Assembly (NCBI RefSeq): GCF_949987535.1
Contig: NC_080066.1
Location: forward strand, 90,601,600 to 90,665,599
Direction of reading: 5' to 3'
Length of the DNA stretch: 64,000 bases
From: Balaenoptera acutorostrata
Lineage: Eukaryota; Chordata; Mammalia; Artiodactyla; Balaenopteridae
Positions 12,801-24,720 of the stretch are shown here, piece after piece. Below the pieces are notes generated by a model, which saw nothing but the letters and a program-made list of their open reading frames with translations, ran no database searches and had not been told where the DNA came from. Position 1 is the first letter of the stretch. Every line of letters starts with the position of its first letter. Position numbers and translations under genes: made by a program.

Positions 12801-14611
12801 GCCACAATGTGTTATCACTTTTAGACGTTATTGCATTTGATTTGTTAATGTTTTGTTAAGGATTTTTGCACTATGTTTATGAGGGCTGTTGCTCTATAAT
12901 TTTCTTGTAATGTTTTTGTAAGGTTTACCTGTCAGGATTCTGTTGGCCTCATCAAATGAGTTATAAAATATTTTCTCCTCTTCCATCATCTGAAATGATT
13001 TGTTTCAGATTGTTATTATTTTTCACTAAATGTTTGATAGAATTCACTAGTGCAATTATTTAAGCCTGGAGTTTTCTTTGGAGGATTTTTTTTTAATAGC
13101 AAAATTATTTTCTTTCACAGGTATAAGTATACTCAGATTTATATTTATTCTTGTTTCCTTTTTCTAGAGAGTTGTGCTTTGCAAAGAATTTCTCCGTCAT
13201 ATAAGTTGTCAAATTTATTGGCATAAAATTGTTCATAATATTCCCTCATTACTTTGTAATATCTTAATATATGCACTGATAGTTCCTCTTTTATTCCTGC
13301 TCAGATAAATCAGGTTTTTTTCTTGGTTTATGTGATCAGTTTTGCCAGGTGTTTATCAATTTTAATTAATATATTCAAAGAATCAGTTTTTTGTTTTGTT
13401 AATTTTCTGTTTCTATATTATCTATCTTTATTGATATCTGTTCTCTTCTTTATTTTTTCCTGCTACTTATTTTAAATTCAATTTACTTGCTTTCTTAAAG
13501 TGGAAACTGATAGTTTATCTTAAACCTTTAAATATTTCCAATGTAAGTATTTGAAGCAAAATACAACAACAAAAAAATCATTCTAAATATTTTTCTTAGC
13601 TGAATCAAACATATTTTGTTATATTTAGTTTATTGCAATTTAGCTCAGAATATTTTATATTTTCCCCTACAATTCCTTCTTTACCTCATGGGTTAAAGTG
13701 TACTGTTTAACTTTCAAATATTTAGTGATTCATAATTCAACTCTATTATACTAAAAGAATAATTGTTCCATGATTTCAGTCTTTGAAATTTAATTATATG
13801 TGTTTTATAGACAACATATGCCTTTCTTGATGAACAATCCATGTGCATTTGAAAAGAGTGCATATTCTAAAGTTGTAGGATGTAGTTTTTTACTGTTGTC
13901 ACTTAGGTCAAGATGGTTGATAATGCCACTTAGATTTTCCGTATCTTTTATATGTCCTTAATAATTTTTGACTTAACTGCTAAATCAGTTGTTGAGAGAA
14001 AACTACTAAAATATCCAATAATTTTACTTTAATTGATTTCTTTCTTTTGCTGTTTCTCAGTTCTCTCAGGTCCCTCCTACTTTGAAGCTGTTGTCATCAG
14101 GTGCAAAGTAATTCATAAATGCTATATCTTCCTGATGTATTGACCCTTTTATCATTATGAACTGCTCAGATTTATCTTTATTAATGTGCTTAGTCTAAAT
14201 AGAGCCATTTTTTCATGGGCTATCTTCTTCCATCCTTTTACATTCAATGTATTTGTTTCTTTGTATTTAAAGAGTGTCTCTTGTAGATAACATGTGGCTG
14301 GTCTTACTATTGTATCCAGTCTGATAATCTCTGCCTTTTAATTGTAGTGTTTATTATATTTACATTTAATGTAATTAATGATATGATTGGATTTAAGTCG
14401 ACAGGGAGTTTTTTTTTTCCATTTGTATCATCAATTTTTGTTCTTCTATTTATCCTTTTTTTGCTTTTTGGGGGGGTTTATCCAAAAATTTAATATTCCA
14501 TTTGCTTTTTAGCTGTAGCTCTTTGCATTATTTCTGTAGGTTGCTCTGAGTATTATAATATATTTGCGTATCATAATTTACTTAGAGCTGCCCCTGTACT
14601 AACTCAAATAA

Positions 14612-14705
14612 AATATTAGAACCTTGCAACAGTCTTGTTGCATTTATTGCCCCACCTCAATATTAGAACCTTGCAACAGTCTTGTTGCATTTATTGCCCC
14701 ACCTC
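14612..14705 (+). repeat. Perfect tandem duplication, 2 x 47 bp
   Basis: The 47-bp unit beginning AATATTAGAACCTTGCAACA occurs twice in a row (14612-14658 and 14659-14705) with no mismatch I can see, and a few bases of a third unit follow. It sits inside old, diverged antisense L1 sequence, so the duplication is much younger than its surroundings. Confidence 0.95.
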
Positions 14706-16420
14706 AATATTTTGTGCTATTATTGCTATTATGTGAAATTATGCTTTGCATATATATGTACAAACATTGTAAACTATATGAAAGAGTGTGGTAATTTTCA
14801 CATTAAACCATCCTAAGTCTTTTAAGGAAAGACTATCTATAGTCTATATTTGTAAGACTATAGATAGATAGAACTATATAGATAGCTCTAGATTTTATAT
14901 TTATATATATAGTATATTTATCCACATATTTATACTTTAAAGAGGTATTCAGTCTTTCTCACAGATCCTACTTACTACTTGGTGTCATTTTCCTTCAGCC
15001 TCAACATCTTCATTTAGCATTTTAGTAGTATGTGTCTTTTGGCAATAAATTCTCTTTTACTTTTTTTAATTCTAAAATATGTTTATTTCACTTTCATTTG
15101 TAAAGTGTACTTTTCTTATATATAATTCTGATTTAGCAGGGTTTTTTTTTACTTTTCCTTTAGTACTTTGAAAATATCATTCAGTTGTGTCTCTTTCCTA
15201 CATTTTGAAAAGTTACCGTCATTTCTATTGCTTTACCTTATAGGTATTGTGTCTTTTTGTCTCTGGCTACTTTCAAGATTTTCTCTTTAGCTTTGGGTTA
15301 CAACAGTTTGACAAAGATTTACCTATGTGGGATTTTCTTTGTATTTTTACTGCTTTCTGTCCATGAGCTTCTTTGACCTATAAATTGATGTTTTTCAGCA
15401 AATTTGAGAAATTTTCAGCCATTATTTTTTCAATTTGTTTTGTTTTTGTTGTTGTTCTATCCTATTCTCTCTTATCTTGCCTCCTGGGACTCAAATTACA
15501 TGTATGTTAGACTTATTGCTATTGTCTCACAGACAGCTGTGGCTTTGTTCAAGTTTCTTATATCTCACTTCTCTTTGTTCCTTAGATTTAATAACTTCTA
15601 TTAATCTTTCTTCAATTTCACTGACTCTTATACTATCTCAAACCTGTTTTGAAGCTCCTCCAGTGAAAATTTTATTTCCATTATTGTACTTTTTGGGTCT
15701 GTAATTCCCATTTTGCTCTTTTTTTTTTTTTTTTTTACTAGTTTCTATTTCTGTGCTGAGATTCTCCATCTGTTCCTCCATTGTGCACATATTTATCTTT
15801 AAGAACTTAAACATATTTATATGTTGTTTTAAAGTCTTTGTCTGCTCATTGCAACATCTGGCTCACCTTAGGGTTTTGTTTTCCATTGATTTTTCATGAG
15901 CTAGGGTCACATTTCCTTTTATTTTTACATATCTACTGATTTTTATTTGGATACTGGACATTATGAGTGATGCATTGTAAAGACCCTAAATTCTGTTATG
16001 TTTATCTGTGGAGTGTTTTTTAAACAGATTTATTAAGGTATAATTGATATACAAAGAACTGTACATATTTATTGTGTGTAACTCCACATATGCAAACACC
16101 TGTGGTACTGTCACCACAATCAGTTAATAGACATATTCAGTAGCGTGATTTTTTTAAAATTCTAGCAGGCACTTAATTTGATAGTCAAACTGTCTTCTCT
16201 ACATTGGCAGTTGCTGAACTCTCAGCTCAGTAATTTCAGCTTCCACCATTTTATTTGTTTCGTTTTGTTTTGTTTTGTTTTTGTTTTTCTGGACCTCTCT
16301 GTTTCACCTCCAATTAGTGGTCAGCCAAATTACAGATTTAATTTGGGGCTTATCCTCTCTGTAGTCCCTTCCCTTTCAAGATTTCCTCCCAAATGTCCCA
16401 ACTCTGACAATACCAAACTG

Positions 16421-18030
16421 TAGTATCTCATACCTCAAGTGTGTAAAGTTGTGTCTTTCTGCTATACTTGACATTTTTTAGTCAACCACAAAATGGCAAG
16501 TTTTACCTCTTCAGCTCATCTTTCAGAAGTATTCTCTGCTCCAGTTTCTCCTGTTTTTAGTCACTCTTCAATGCCTTCAAAGAGTTGGTTATTTGTTTTT
16601 TAAATTTTGTTTAAGTTTGATAACTGTTACCAATGGGAGGGTTGGTCTAACTAATCTATTGCATAGAAACCAACCCCCAAAGCTTTTATTGTCACTCTAA
16701 AGGCTAACAATTCAAGAATCACAAGGGTCAACAGCGTTTAAAAATGCATATACCACATTTTTAACAAAACATGAACAACACAGGCGGAGTCCGAGAGACT
16801 TTGTTGTCTCTTTTGCATTAGTTTTCTTCAATCACAAACAGAAGAAATTTTACTGATTTTTTTGTGTATTTTTCCCTAGACATTTTGCTAAATAATTAGG
16901 ACAAATCTGATGAGGACAAATTTTTGTTGAAAGAAAAGTTTGTGGGCAATGTATGAAATCCTGCCAAACACCAGTTATTCCCTACCCTCTATTTCCCAGG
17001 TGCAGAGAGTTAAAAGAATCAAAGTTATATAAAATTCAAGTCTGCTATTGTAATCGACAGGCATGACCTATTTCACCACGTTAAGTTCCCCAGTGTGTGG
17101 AAAAACTGGCATAAAAAGAATTGGGGCCAGCTGTTCCCTCTTTGTACCGAGGACCTAAAAGGAAGAAATAAATTGCCGCATTAGAGATTAAGATCAACTA
17201 TATAAGAAAATATTTCTCAATGTTGAAAGTGATTAAACTCTTCAATGGGTAACCAGTGACAGTGTCTGAGGGAATGTTTCTGTGAGTGTATGTGTGTGTG
17301 TGTGTGAACATGTGATTGACTGTATCTCTTTTGTATCTAAAAATGATAGTATATGCTTTATCTTGTATGAGTTTTTAATCAAAGCTCTGTCATAAAATGG
17401 TTGTTTTAAATATCTAAAAGATACCATTTAAAAATTGGCCTTATTTTCCAGGATGCGTAAGACCACCCAGTATAATAATGTGGCAAGGTCAGACATCTCA
17501 GTTAATTGGGACTTTGGATTCCTTCAGAAAAAGGATAAGTTCAACTAAGTTCCAATATTATTTCAGATCCTTCTCGTACTACCTCAAGCGCTGTACTTAC
17601 TAGTCACATAATTAGTATTTAATACATACTCAAATGCCACAATATTTAAGCCAGTGCAGTGAAAAAGTAAACAGTGGGATCAGGAGAGCTTGTTTCAAGA
17701 CCCAGCTCTGCCATAGAAAGGCAGGGCTATTGAAAGTTTATTCTCTGTGTTGTTACTGATCTGAGTCTCACTGTGAATGGGTCTAAGGGTGTCCATGGCC
17801 ATGGGTACCACAATGTCCAGTAGTTCCTAGGATTGAAGAACACTGAATGCTGCTCAGGCAGGTCTGTGAAAGCCACCCTTCTTCTGCTAGATACTCCCCA
17901 TAGGCTTTCAGTCTTGTTACTAAATAACTAGGGTTAAATTACTTATGGAAATAGGGCTTGGGTCTGTGACTTTGACTACTTTCAAGACATATGCTCTAAG
18001 AGCTTATTAAGACCTGTTTTTCCTCAATGC
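16421..18030. other. Unassigned stretch with a (TG)n run
   Basis: I recognise no gene or named repeat. Short frames are random-looking. A (TG)n run of about 25 bp lies at 17285-17307, and the minus-strand frame through it reads as a His/Thr dipeptide repeat, which is an artefact. Confidence 0.5.
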
Positions 18031-18033
18031 AAT

Positions 18034-18280
18034 TTTTTTTTTTTTAGGGCTTTCTCTAGTTGTGGCAAGCGGGGGCCACTCTTCATCGTGGTGTGCGGGC
18101 CTCTCACTATCGCGGCCTCTCTTGTTGCGGAGCACAGGCTCCAGACGCGCAGGCTCAGTAGTTGTGGCTCACGGGCCCAGTTGCTCCGCGGCATGTGGGA
18201 TCTTCCCAGACCAGGGCTCGAACCTGTGTCCCCTACATTGGCAGGCAGATTCTCAACCACTGCGCCACCAGGGAAGCCCC
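18034..18280 (-). mobile_element. CHR SINE with shortened 3' end (minus)
   Basis: This minus-strand SINE has its target-site duplication at about 18021-18035 and 18281-18295 (TCCTCAATG(C/T)AAATTT type). Unlike the other copies it stops right after AGAAAGCCCT and passes directly into the A tail. It lacks the usual GAAGACCCAACACAGCC and (AATAAA)n end. The tRNA-like A and B boxes are intact by eye. Confidence 0.9.
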
Positions 18281-18365
18281 TCCTCAATGTAAATTTGTTT
18301 GAGCCAATTAAAGGGGAAATAGCTAAATTAAAGATAGCTAACACCTGTATTTGTGCTCTGTGGCA

Positions 18366-18862
18366 CTGTATTAGTGTGCTCGGGCTGCCATAGCATAATA
18401 CCACAGATGGGGTGGTTTAAACAACTGAAACTTACTTTCTCACAGTAGTAGAGGCTAGAAATCTAAGATCAAAGTGCCAGCAGAGTTGGTTTCTTCCAAG
18501 GTCACTCTTTCTGGTTTGAAGATGGCCACTCACTTGCTGCCTCTTCACATGGTTGTCCCTCTGTGCAGGTGCGTGTACCTCTGGAATCTGTCTCCATGTT
18601 CAAATTTCCTCTTCTTATAAGGATGTCAGTCAGATTAGATTATGATCCACCCTCAGGTACTTTAACTTAATCACATCTTTGAAGGTCCTATTTCCAAATA
18701 CAGACACATGGGTTAGGGCCCATCCCAATGACCTCATTTAACCTTAATTACCTCTTTTAAGTCTGTATCTTCAAATAGAGTCACATCTGAAGTACTGAGG
18801 GCTAGGACTTCAACATATGAATGGGGGTGAGGGGGGAGGACACACAGTAGGGCTCATAATAG
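18366..18862 (-). repeat. MLT1-like MaLR LTR (antisense)
   Basis: The plus strand starts GTATTAGTGTGCTCGGGCTG and passes through 'CCACAGATGGGGTGG...' and 'CTTCTTATAAGGATGTCAGTCA'. It ends near ACTTCAACATATGAATGGGG, the antisense order of a mammalian MLT1-type LTR (ERVL-MaLR). The copy is diverged and has no coding potential. Confidence 0.75.
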
Positions 18863-20740
18863 GTGCCAAATCTGTCACTAGCCATTTTGGCACATTCACA
18901 AGCATAACAAAAGACCCATCAAAGAAAGACACTTACGCAATTGAAACTATTGAGAAACTACACAATACAATATACTTTTCGCTTATCTGTCCTCTGCTAT
19001 ATCTTTTGAATCTTCTCTGCTCTTTCTTGCCACAGGGGAAATTTCCAAGCCAAGTTTGCAATATTGAAATGAATAAAGTCATATATTACCCAAATAATGG
19101 AATGTCAATAGCTTTTAAAAATCAAATTTTAAAAAATGATGTAGAAAAATGCAAACAAAACAATATTAAGTAAAATAAATACCAGACAAAACTATCTACA
19201 TATTATAGTCCTACTAACAACCTTCTAAGGTTCATATGAGGATTAAATTAGTTATATGTAAAACACTTAGAAGATTTTATAGCATTAGGTAAGTACTCAA
19301 TATATAACTTTTATTATAGCTTTTTATTATTACTTGTATTATCATGTAGAAGAAGAATTTAAGATTTTTACTGTTCATCTGTTTGTCTTCCTCTGTACTA
19401 CGGTACACGACCTTTAGCTGTCATTCATACTCCAGATTTCCTTGTATAGGCTCCTCTTTCGTAAGCAACATCTCTATTGAGGCAAGAGTGTCACAGGTGA
19501 GTACGATGTTTTAAGTCTAGCCTACTTAACAGACTTGAGAATTTCCTTAGAGGTTGCTTTGTGATTGAAATTGAGAGGAATACTTTTCTTCAGCAGACGC
19601 TATTGACCAGTCTGTCAAAAACACACTACATACAAAGGACTTGAATTACAGGGTTGTTTGGGGAAGGCTTCTGCAGCCTGTAATATCATTAGTCAGGAAG
19701 AAGTGGTTCTTATATTAGTCAGGCCCCCTAAGGATGTTGACAAGGATAATAATTCTTTCCCAATGCTCTAATATTGTTTCATATTAAAACAAGAGAGGAA
19801 AAAGGCTTTGGGAAGGAATACACATTTTTAATAGAAGCTATAATTCTGTGTGAAGGATTATCTGAATAGTTTGCACAAGAAATGAAATTATAGAACTTAT
19901 TCCACTGATATAGCCATCGAGGAAACGAAGCCAAAGTCCTATCATTCTTTGCAGTAGAGGTTTGTAAGGACAGTTAACCTTGTGAAACTTCTGTCCATAA
20001 GTCCACAGGCTTTTGCGTTGCTCTGAAAAGAACATACTGGTATTATTAACCTGTGCTTAATCTGACTACATAGTTTTATAAAAAGTAAACAGCATTATAG
20101 CCACTGAATCCTTCAGGTATTAATATATATAGTTTTTAAAAATGACAAGTCACAAACATAAAAAGATATATAGCCTCGTGGATAACTTTCGCCACATTGG
20201 GTATGGATGGTTAATAATAAATCTTAGTTTAACACAGTTTACTTGGCATCGTCTTGACTCTATGAGATACATAAAATTCTGCCTCAATTTATTTAAACAT
20301 ATCAGAAATGTATAACTTTCCTGGGTAATTTTTGGTCCCTGCATTCTCCAGAAAATTACCAGAGGCTTGAGCGGGGTTGAGGTTTGTTCTAGTTGGAGCC
20401 CTCCAGGGGGCAGAACTATGTCTCCTAATTTTTTTGAGTACCTAGCTGTCACTGGATCTCATAGGGAAAAATATAAAATCCCCAATCAATTTAGAAATAG
20501 ATTTAGACCCAGAAGATAGCCAATTAATGCATCTCAACTTTTCAGAAAGCCTGAGTACAAGCAAGTAGCCCCCAAGGCCCCAGGTAATGATTGCTATTTC
20601 CATCTTCATCCAGGAGAAAAAAAGCTGGAAACAGCCTTGATTCCAAGAGCGTTTCAGGCCACTGATTTTTATCACCGAGGTAAGAGTCATTTGCAACTAA
20701 TGTATAGAATCATAGCCTCCTAGAGCTACAAGGATCCATA
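18863..20740. other. Mostly unassigned; old L1M and MIR traces
   Basis: About 19030-19180 resembles a degraded L1 3' part in sense, and 19195-19320 resembles the 3' half of a MIR element (TGAGGATTAAATTAG..., then AGTACTCAATA). From 19320 to 20740 I recognise nothing; minus-strand frames of 65-100 codons there have no recognisable domains. Confidence 0.45.
20399..20416 (+). promoter_or_regulatory. CTCF-like core motif
   Basis: GCCCTCCAGGGGGCAGAA matches the strong part of the CTCF consensus (CCAGGGGGC with a good 3' flank). It is a sequence match only; occupancy is unknown. Confidence 0.35.
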
Positions 20741-20744
20741 GAGA

Positions 20745-20870
20745 AAATCCAATCTAGTGCTCTCATTTTACAGATGGACAGACTGAGGCCTGTAGAGGGT
20801 TAGGGACTTGTCTGAGGTCACATACTGGTTAATAGCACAGCTGGGATATTGATCAAATGTACCATTTCTA
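20745..20870 (-). repeat. MIR-like SINE relic (antisense)
   Basis: CTCATTTTACAGATGGACAGACTGAGGCC followed by 'GGTCACATACTGGTTAATAGCACAGCTGGGAT' is the antisense core of a mammalian-wide MIR element. Confidence 0.75.
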
Positions 20871-21034
20871 AAAGGCTTAATGGTGCTTGAAAAGCAATTG
20901 ATTATCCTAATTAACATAAATGCTTCCCCTTCAATGTTACTGGCACTATTGTTTGTAGAAAGTAAAAGATTGTATTTCAGCCCAGCTCCCTCTTGAGATA
21001 AATGAAAATTAATACTAAAGCCAAAAGATTTTTT

Positions 21035-21403
21035 TTTTTTTTTTTTTTAAAGTTTTTTTTTTTTTTTTTTAAAGGATTTTCTTTTATTTATTTATTTATT
21101 TATTTGTTTATTATTTTTGTCTGTATTGGGTCTTCGGTTCGTGCGAGGGCTTTCTCCAGTTGCGGCAAGCGGGGGCCACTCTTCATCGCGGTGCGGGGAC
21201 CGCTCTTCATCGCGGTGCGCGGGCCTTTCTCTATCGCGGCCCCTCCCGTTGCGGGGCACAGGCTCCAGACGCGCAGGCTCAGCAATTGTGGCTCACGGGC
21301 CCAGTTGCTCCGTGGCATGTGGGATCTTCCCAGACCAGGGCTCGAACCCGTGTCCCCTGCATTAGCAGGCAGATTCTCAACCACTGCGCCACCAGGGAAG
21401 CCC
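21035..21403 (-). mobile_element. CHR SINE with 24-bp internal duplication (minus)
   Basis: A young-looking minus-strand SINE with target-site duplication GCCAAAAGATTTTT at 21020-21033 and 21404-21417. Near its 3' part a 24-bp block (GGGG..C..TCTTCATCGCGGTGC) is present twice (21171-21194 and 21195-21218). Copies at 4.9, 42.0 and 45.1 kb have it once. The copy at 46671-47001 has the same duplication and shares other bases with this one. Confidence 0.93.
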
Positions 21404-21420
21404 GCCAAAAGATTTTTGTT

Positions 21421-21500
21421 TAGAATTTGATGCTGCTTCAAGTAAAGCAGGGCTTAAAACAACTCTACTGATGAGTGTCTCATGCTCACTTCCAGGAGCA
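21421..21500 (+). repeat. Unnamed dispersed repeat, copy A
   Basis: About 80 bp beginning TAGAATTTGATGCTGCTT closely resembles 25703-25785. It may be part of an uncharacterised or unrecognised old repeat. Similarity ends abruptly near AGGAGCA. Confidence 0.6.
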
Positions 21501-23380
21501 AGAAAGATAGGAATGGGGAGAAAGATGCCTGCCAAGTTCATGGATAAAAGGGATTTCTGGGCCTTGAATGTTTTTCTCTCAGAAGCAGAGAGTCCCTTTC
21601 TCATTTTGAAGAGCATGACTGTGACCGGGCTTGTTGGACTCAGGGGTACCTTCTCCCTAATCTTCTGACTATGGCAGATCCGGGAGACTGTGGGTGGCAC
21701 TCAGTGTCCAATCACCTCTTGTTTGCACCCCTGTTTAGGTGGCAGAATAAGATAGCATCTGGATAGGAAAAAAATGGTAACTTGGTTGTTACCATAATAA
21801 ATAACTATGGTATCTGGAGTCATAGCAGTGAAATATCTGGGCATAATTAAATATACATATATATGTAGATTGTATAAACCAGCATCTTTTACACAGCCTG
21901 GTTATAAATTAGCTGACCCAGTTTGATTACTGGAGTCATGTTAGTAATGAGACTAGCAATATATTCTACAGACTTAGAGGGTGTTGATGAAGTGGGTATC
22001 TTGTAGAAAAGCAGAGTACTGCAGAGTAATAGAAGTCTCGGCTTCTCTGTCCCATCTTTAATTGAATTAGAAAGTTCATTTGAGAAAGGAAGGTTAGAGC
22101 CTCAGTCTCACATTTGGTCTCAAGTAAGCGTGGAAGCTGGAATGTTAGGTAGGATTTCACCGTCATTGTTGCCATTGTCCAATGTCCACTGAGCACACAC
22201 TGCCATAGGCCAAAGGGAGGGCAGCTTATCCATGGTGAGAGGTCAGCAGTTTGCAGAGGAGGTGAGAAATTATTACAGCTGCTACATTGCATTGCTTTCT
22301 CAGCTGTAAATGAGGCTTCTCATTAATGAATCATGCACACAGGCTGCCAGGGTCTCAGCATTAATTGGCACTAATGGGAACATCTTATGGTTGAAGGGAG
22401 AGCTATGGGAACCACTTTAAGTCTGATTGTATTTGGGAGCTTGAACAATTTACATTTTCCATGAAATTCTAGGGCAGCCTTACACAACACATGTTCATTC
22501 CAAACCACAAGTAGATCTGCAGAGAAGTGTATCGAATTCTTCATGAGAGACAAAGAATATCAACAAGTGTTGCAATGAGATTTTCCTTTCTCTGCCAGGC
22601 ATGGCACCTACAGAGAGTGTCTGAATCTGCTTTTTACTGCACCATGCATGCTAAGGCCTAATGCAGTGTATGTAATTTGTTTTATTCCTTTGAGATCATT
22701 CAGCAGGGATTCAGTGCAAGTTAGCCCTGAGGAAATTTTGACCAATAAATTTTGTTTAAAAAATGTGTCCTCCCATGATAATGTACTGTTATTCAACAAA
22801 ATAGGCTGATGCAGAAGTTTAATCTGAGCTGCCTAGAATGTTTTGACCCTTAAGTGGAACTGCTTTGTATTATTTATTTTTTAGCCCCCCAAAAAGAGTC
22901 CCTTGTAATTAGTTTTGTGATGTTTGGCATTGAGGAATGGATATTCACAATGTTGGTATAGGTCAGACCTTTTCAGATCATGCAGCAAATGGGTAAATCC
23001 TGCTTCCCAGAACACCTCAAGCCCATACTACACCCTAGAGTGAATTGGAAAAAGGTATGCCTGCCTTAAAGTGGATGCACCCACACAAAGGCACACTGCA
23101 GCCCCCACTTGCTCCTTCAGTTGGGTGCTCTGGTGCAGTGCACAACCTGTACAAGGTACAGGTACATAATAGCTTTGATATCCTCCTTGTGAATGTTAGC
23201 ACCTCTCTAACCCAGCAACGAGTCTGTGGGAGGGACCCAGAACAAGCAAGCTGATCTTATAAAGAAAAATATAGGGCCCAGAGAAGAAGATGTGCAACAG
23301 GTCTATGGGGAAGCCACAATAACAACATAATTTTTAGTGGAGGAGAATGTAATAGAAAGCTTGAGCTCCACATCCCTGAA
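21501..23380. other. Unassigned stretch
   Basis: No gene, RNA or nameable repeat was found. Frames of up to about 108 codons occur on both strands without domains. Composition is ordinary. Confidence 0.5.
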
Positions 23381-23383
23381 AGC

Positions 23384-24720
23384 TATTTTTTTCACATTTT
23401 CAATACAATTTTTTTATGTATATATGTAAATAAACAATATAACAGCACCAAGGACCTCTGTAAAATTTCATCATACAGTTTCTGTGCAGGATGCTTCATC
23501 AATAAATGGCACTTAATTTGTTTTAAAAACATTTGATTTCAGAAAACTCTTTAAACTGTCCATCAAAAACTGGGTGGGATTTTCCAAAGACACTCAGATA
23601 TTCAAATCAATACAATCTGTCTTCTGAATATCAGCTTGAGTTACACAGGTTAAGCTGAGGACCCTTCGCATAGTGTTGAAGATATGATGCAATTTGCGCT
23701 TGAATTGGCATTGTACTTCCTCAGACTTAGGCTGCCATCATCACAAGTATCTTCTATCCCTGAGATCAGCTACATCAAGATGGCTTATCATCTAAATCAC
23801 ATTGGTGAAAATACCTGCTAACCAAGCAGATTAATAAATTCAAATTCATCTTTGCTGTCCACTAAGAGCCTCACTTCAGAGCACCTTCTTGCAAGCTGCC
23901 AAATTAGTGAATGATCCTCAGGTAATAAAGGTTTTCCAAGACTGGCCAATGAAGCATGAAGTCATCATCCCAATTCTGTAATAATTCTCTTTCTCTAAGC
24001 CAGTTACTTGTATATTCCAAGACACTAGTTACTGTTGACTGATTTATTCTGCTAACAATAAGAAGCAAGGGAGGAAAACCAATCTGGGTATAATCCATCC
24101 CAGGACTTTAATTTGTAGCTGATCCAACAGCCCCTTCTGCATATAACATTTCACCCAGACAAAAGTTTTTACAGCTTTCTTCGTCTTCAGATTTTGGAAG
24201 AATGAAGGATATTTATCCCGGGAAAGGAGAAATAATTACATATTTTACATAGTTGAAAGGCATGATGCTGTTACTACCCAACTGCTGAGATTTCCAGTGA
24301 CTTCAGTGTCTGTTCACGCTCTGTTGAACAGTTGAAAACGGTGCCACTTGTTGCTCTTGCCTCTGAAGTTTGGAGGAATATCGTTTAGGAGCAGGTTTTT
24401 ATTCTGAAAGAGAAACATTCACACTTTGCTTCCTTTTCAAATTCTTTGGGTTGATGTGAGCTACCACATCTGGACATTGAGCTACTTCAATCTAGACTGG
24501 CCTCAGGGGTTCCTGAGGCATCCATGGGGATAGAGAGGGAGCTAAATTTTCTGTCAAGTTGCAGGGCTCCACTGGCAACAGCTGAGGCATCAAGTCTTCC
24601 ACTGCAGACTCCACTGGCACCTATGCCATGGTTTTCAACTCAGCCAGTTCCACCCAGCACATGTGCCAAGTCTAGGTTGGTCACTGCACAGGCACACAAA
24701 TAAGCACTTTTGGCAGACAG
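23384..24720 (-). pseudogene. GEMIN2: GEMIN2 (SIP1) processed pseudogene
   Basis: GEMIN2 encodes the SMN-complex subunit that binds Sm proteins during snRNP assembly. On the minus strand the whole coding region reads in order without the parent's introns. The first ATG is at 24662-24660, a second Met 11 codons on at 24629, then the ELMPRLLPVEPC-like start region, the '[16 protein letters not shown]'-like middle, and a clear C-terminal block (24098 to 23904: [11 protein letters not shown]...[14 protein letters not shown]). The ending RYFHQCDLDDKPS has its stop at 23777-23775. A 3' UTR-like tail runs to a short T run near 23384-23391. Damage: the Trp codon two after the second Met is TAG, several frameshifts break the C-terminal domain, and about 60 nt with no coding counterpart is inserted near 24180-24245. 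No target-site duplication was found, consistent with an old copy. It cannot encode the protein. Confidence 0.92.

Larger units (their letters stand above)
4413..16420 (-). mobile_element. Old, much-interrupted antisense L1 (L1M class)
   Basis: Collinear antisense L1 blocks lie at about 4413-4890, 5256-6350, 7470-8395, 12805-16020 and 16146-16420. Reading on plus they run from the L1 3' UTR and ORF2 3' end (4650-5700), through the reverse transcriptase region (about 5750-8395) and endonuclease part (13100-14400), to 5' sequence (15000-16400). All frames are destroyed. Later insertions are one SINE at 4904-5242, three SINEs at 6352-7460, and the ERV at about 8395-12800. A segment at 16024-16145 looks like a separate L1 3' UTR piece. 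The blocks at 8151-8393 and 12806-13055 overlap in L1 coordinates, so either two L1 copies or an old duplication is involved. Confidence 0.75.

Noticed and set aside
14600..14710. CRISPR-like array
   Set aside because: Only two adjacent units without spacers, in mammalian DNA.
18062..18393. Recurring peptide frames (RLQTRRLSSCGSRAQLLRGMW type) at several places
   Set aside because: They are translations of CHR SINEs (4.9, 6.4, 18.1, 21.1, 42.0, 45.2, 46.7 kb), not a protein family.
23045..23254. Possible exon upstream of the GEMIN2 copy
   Set aside because: No similarity to GEMIN2 or any known domain, and it is on the opposite strand.
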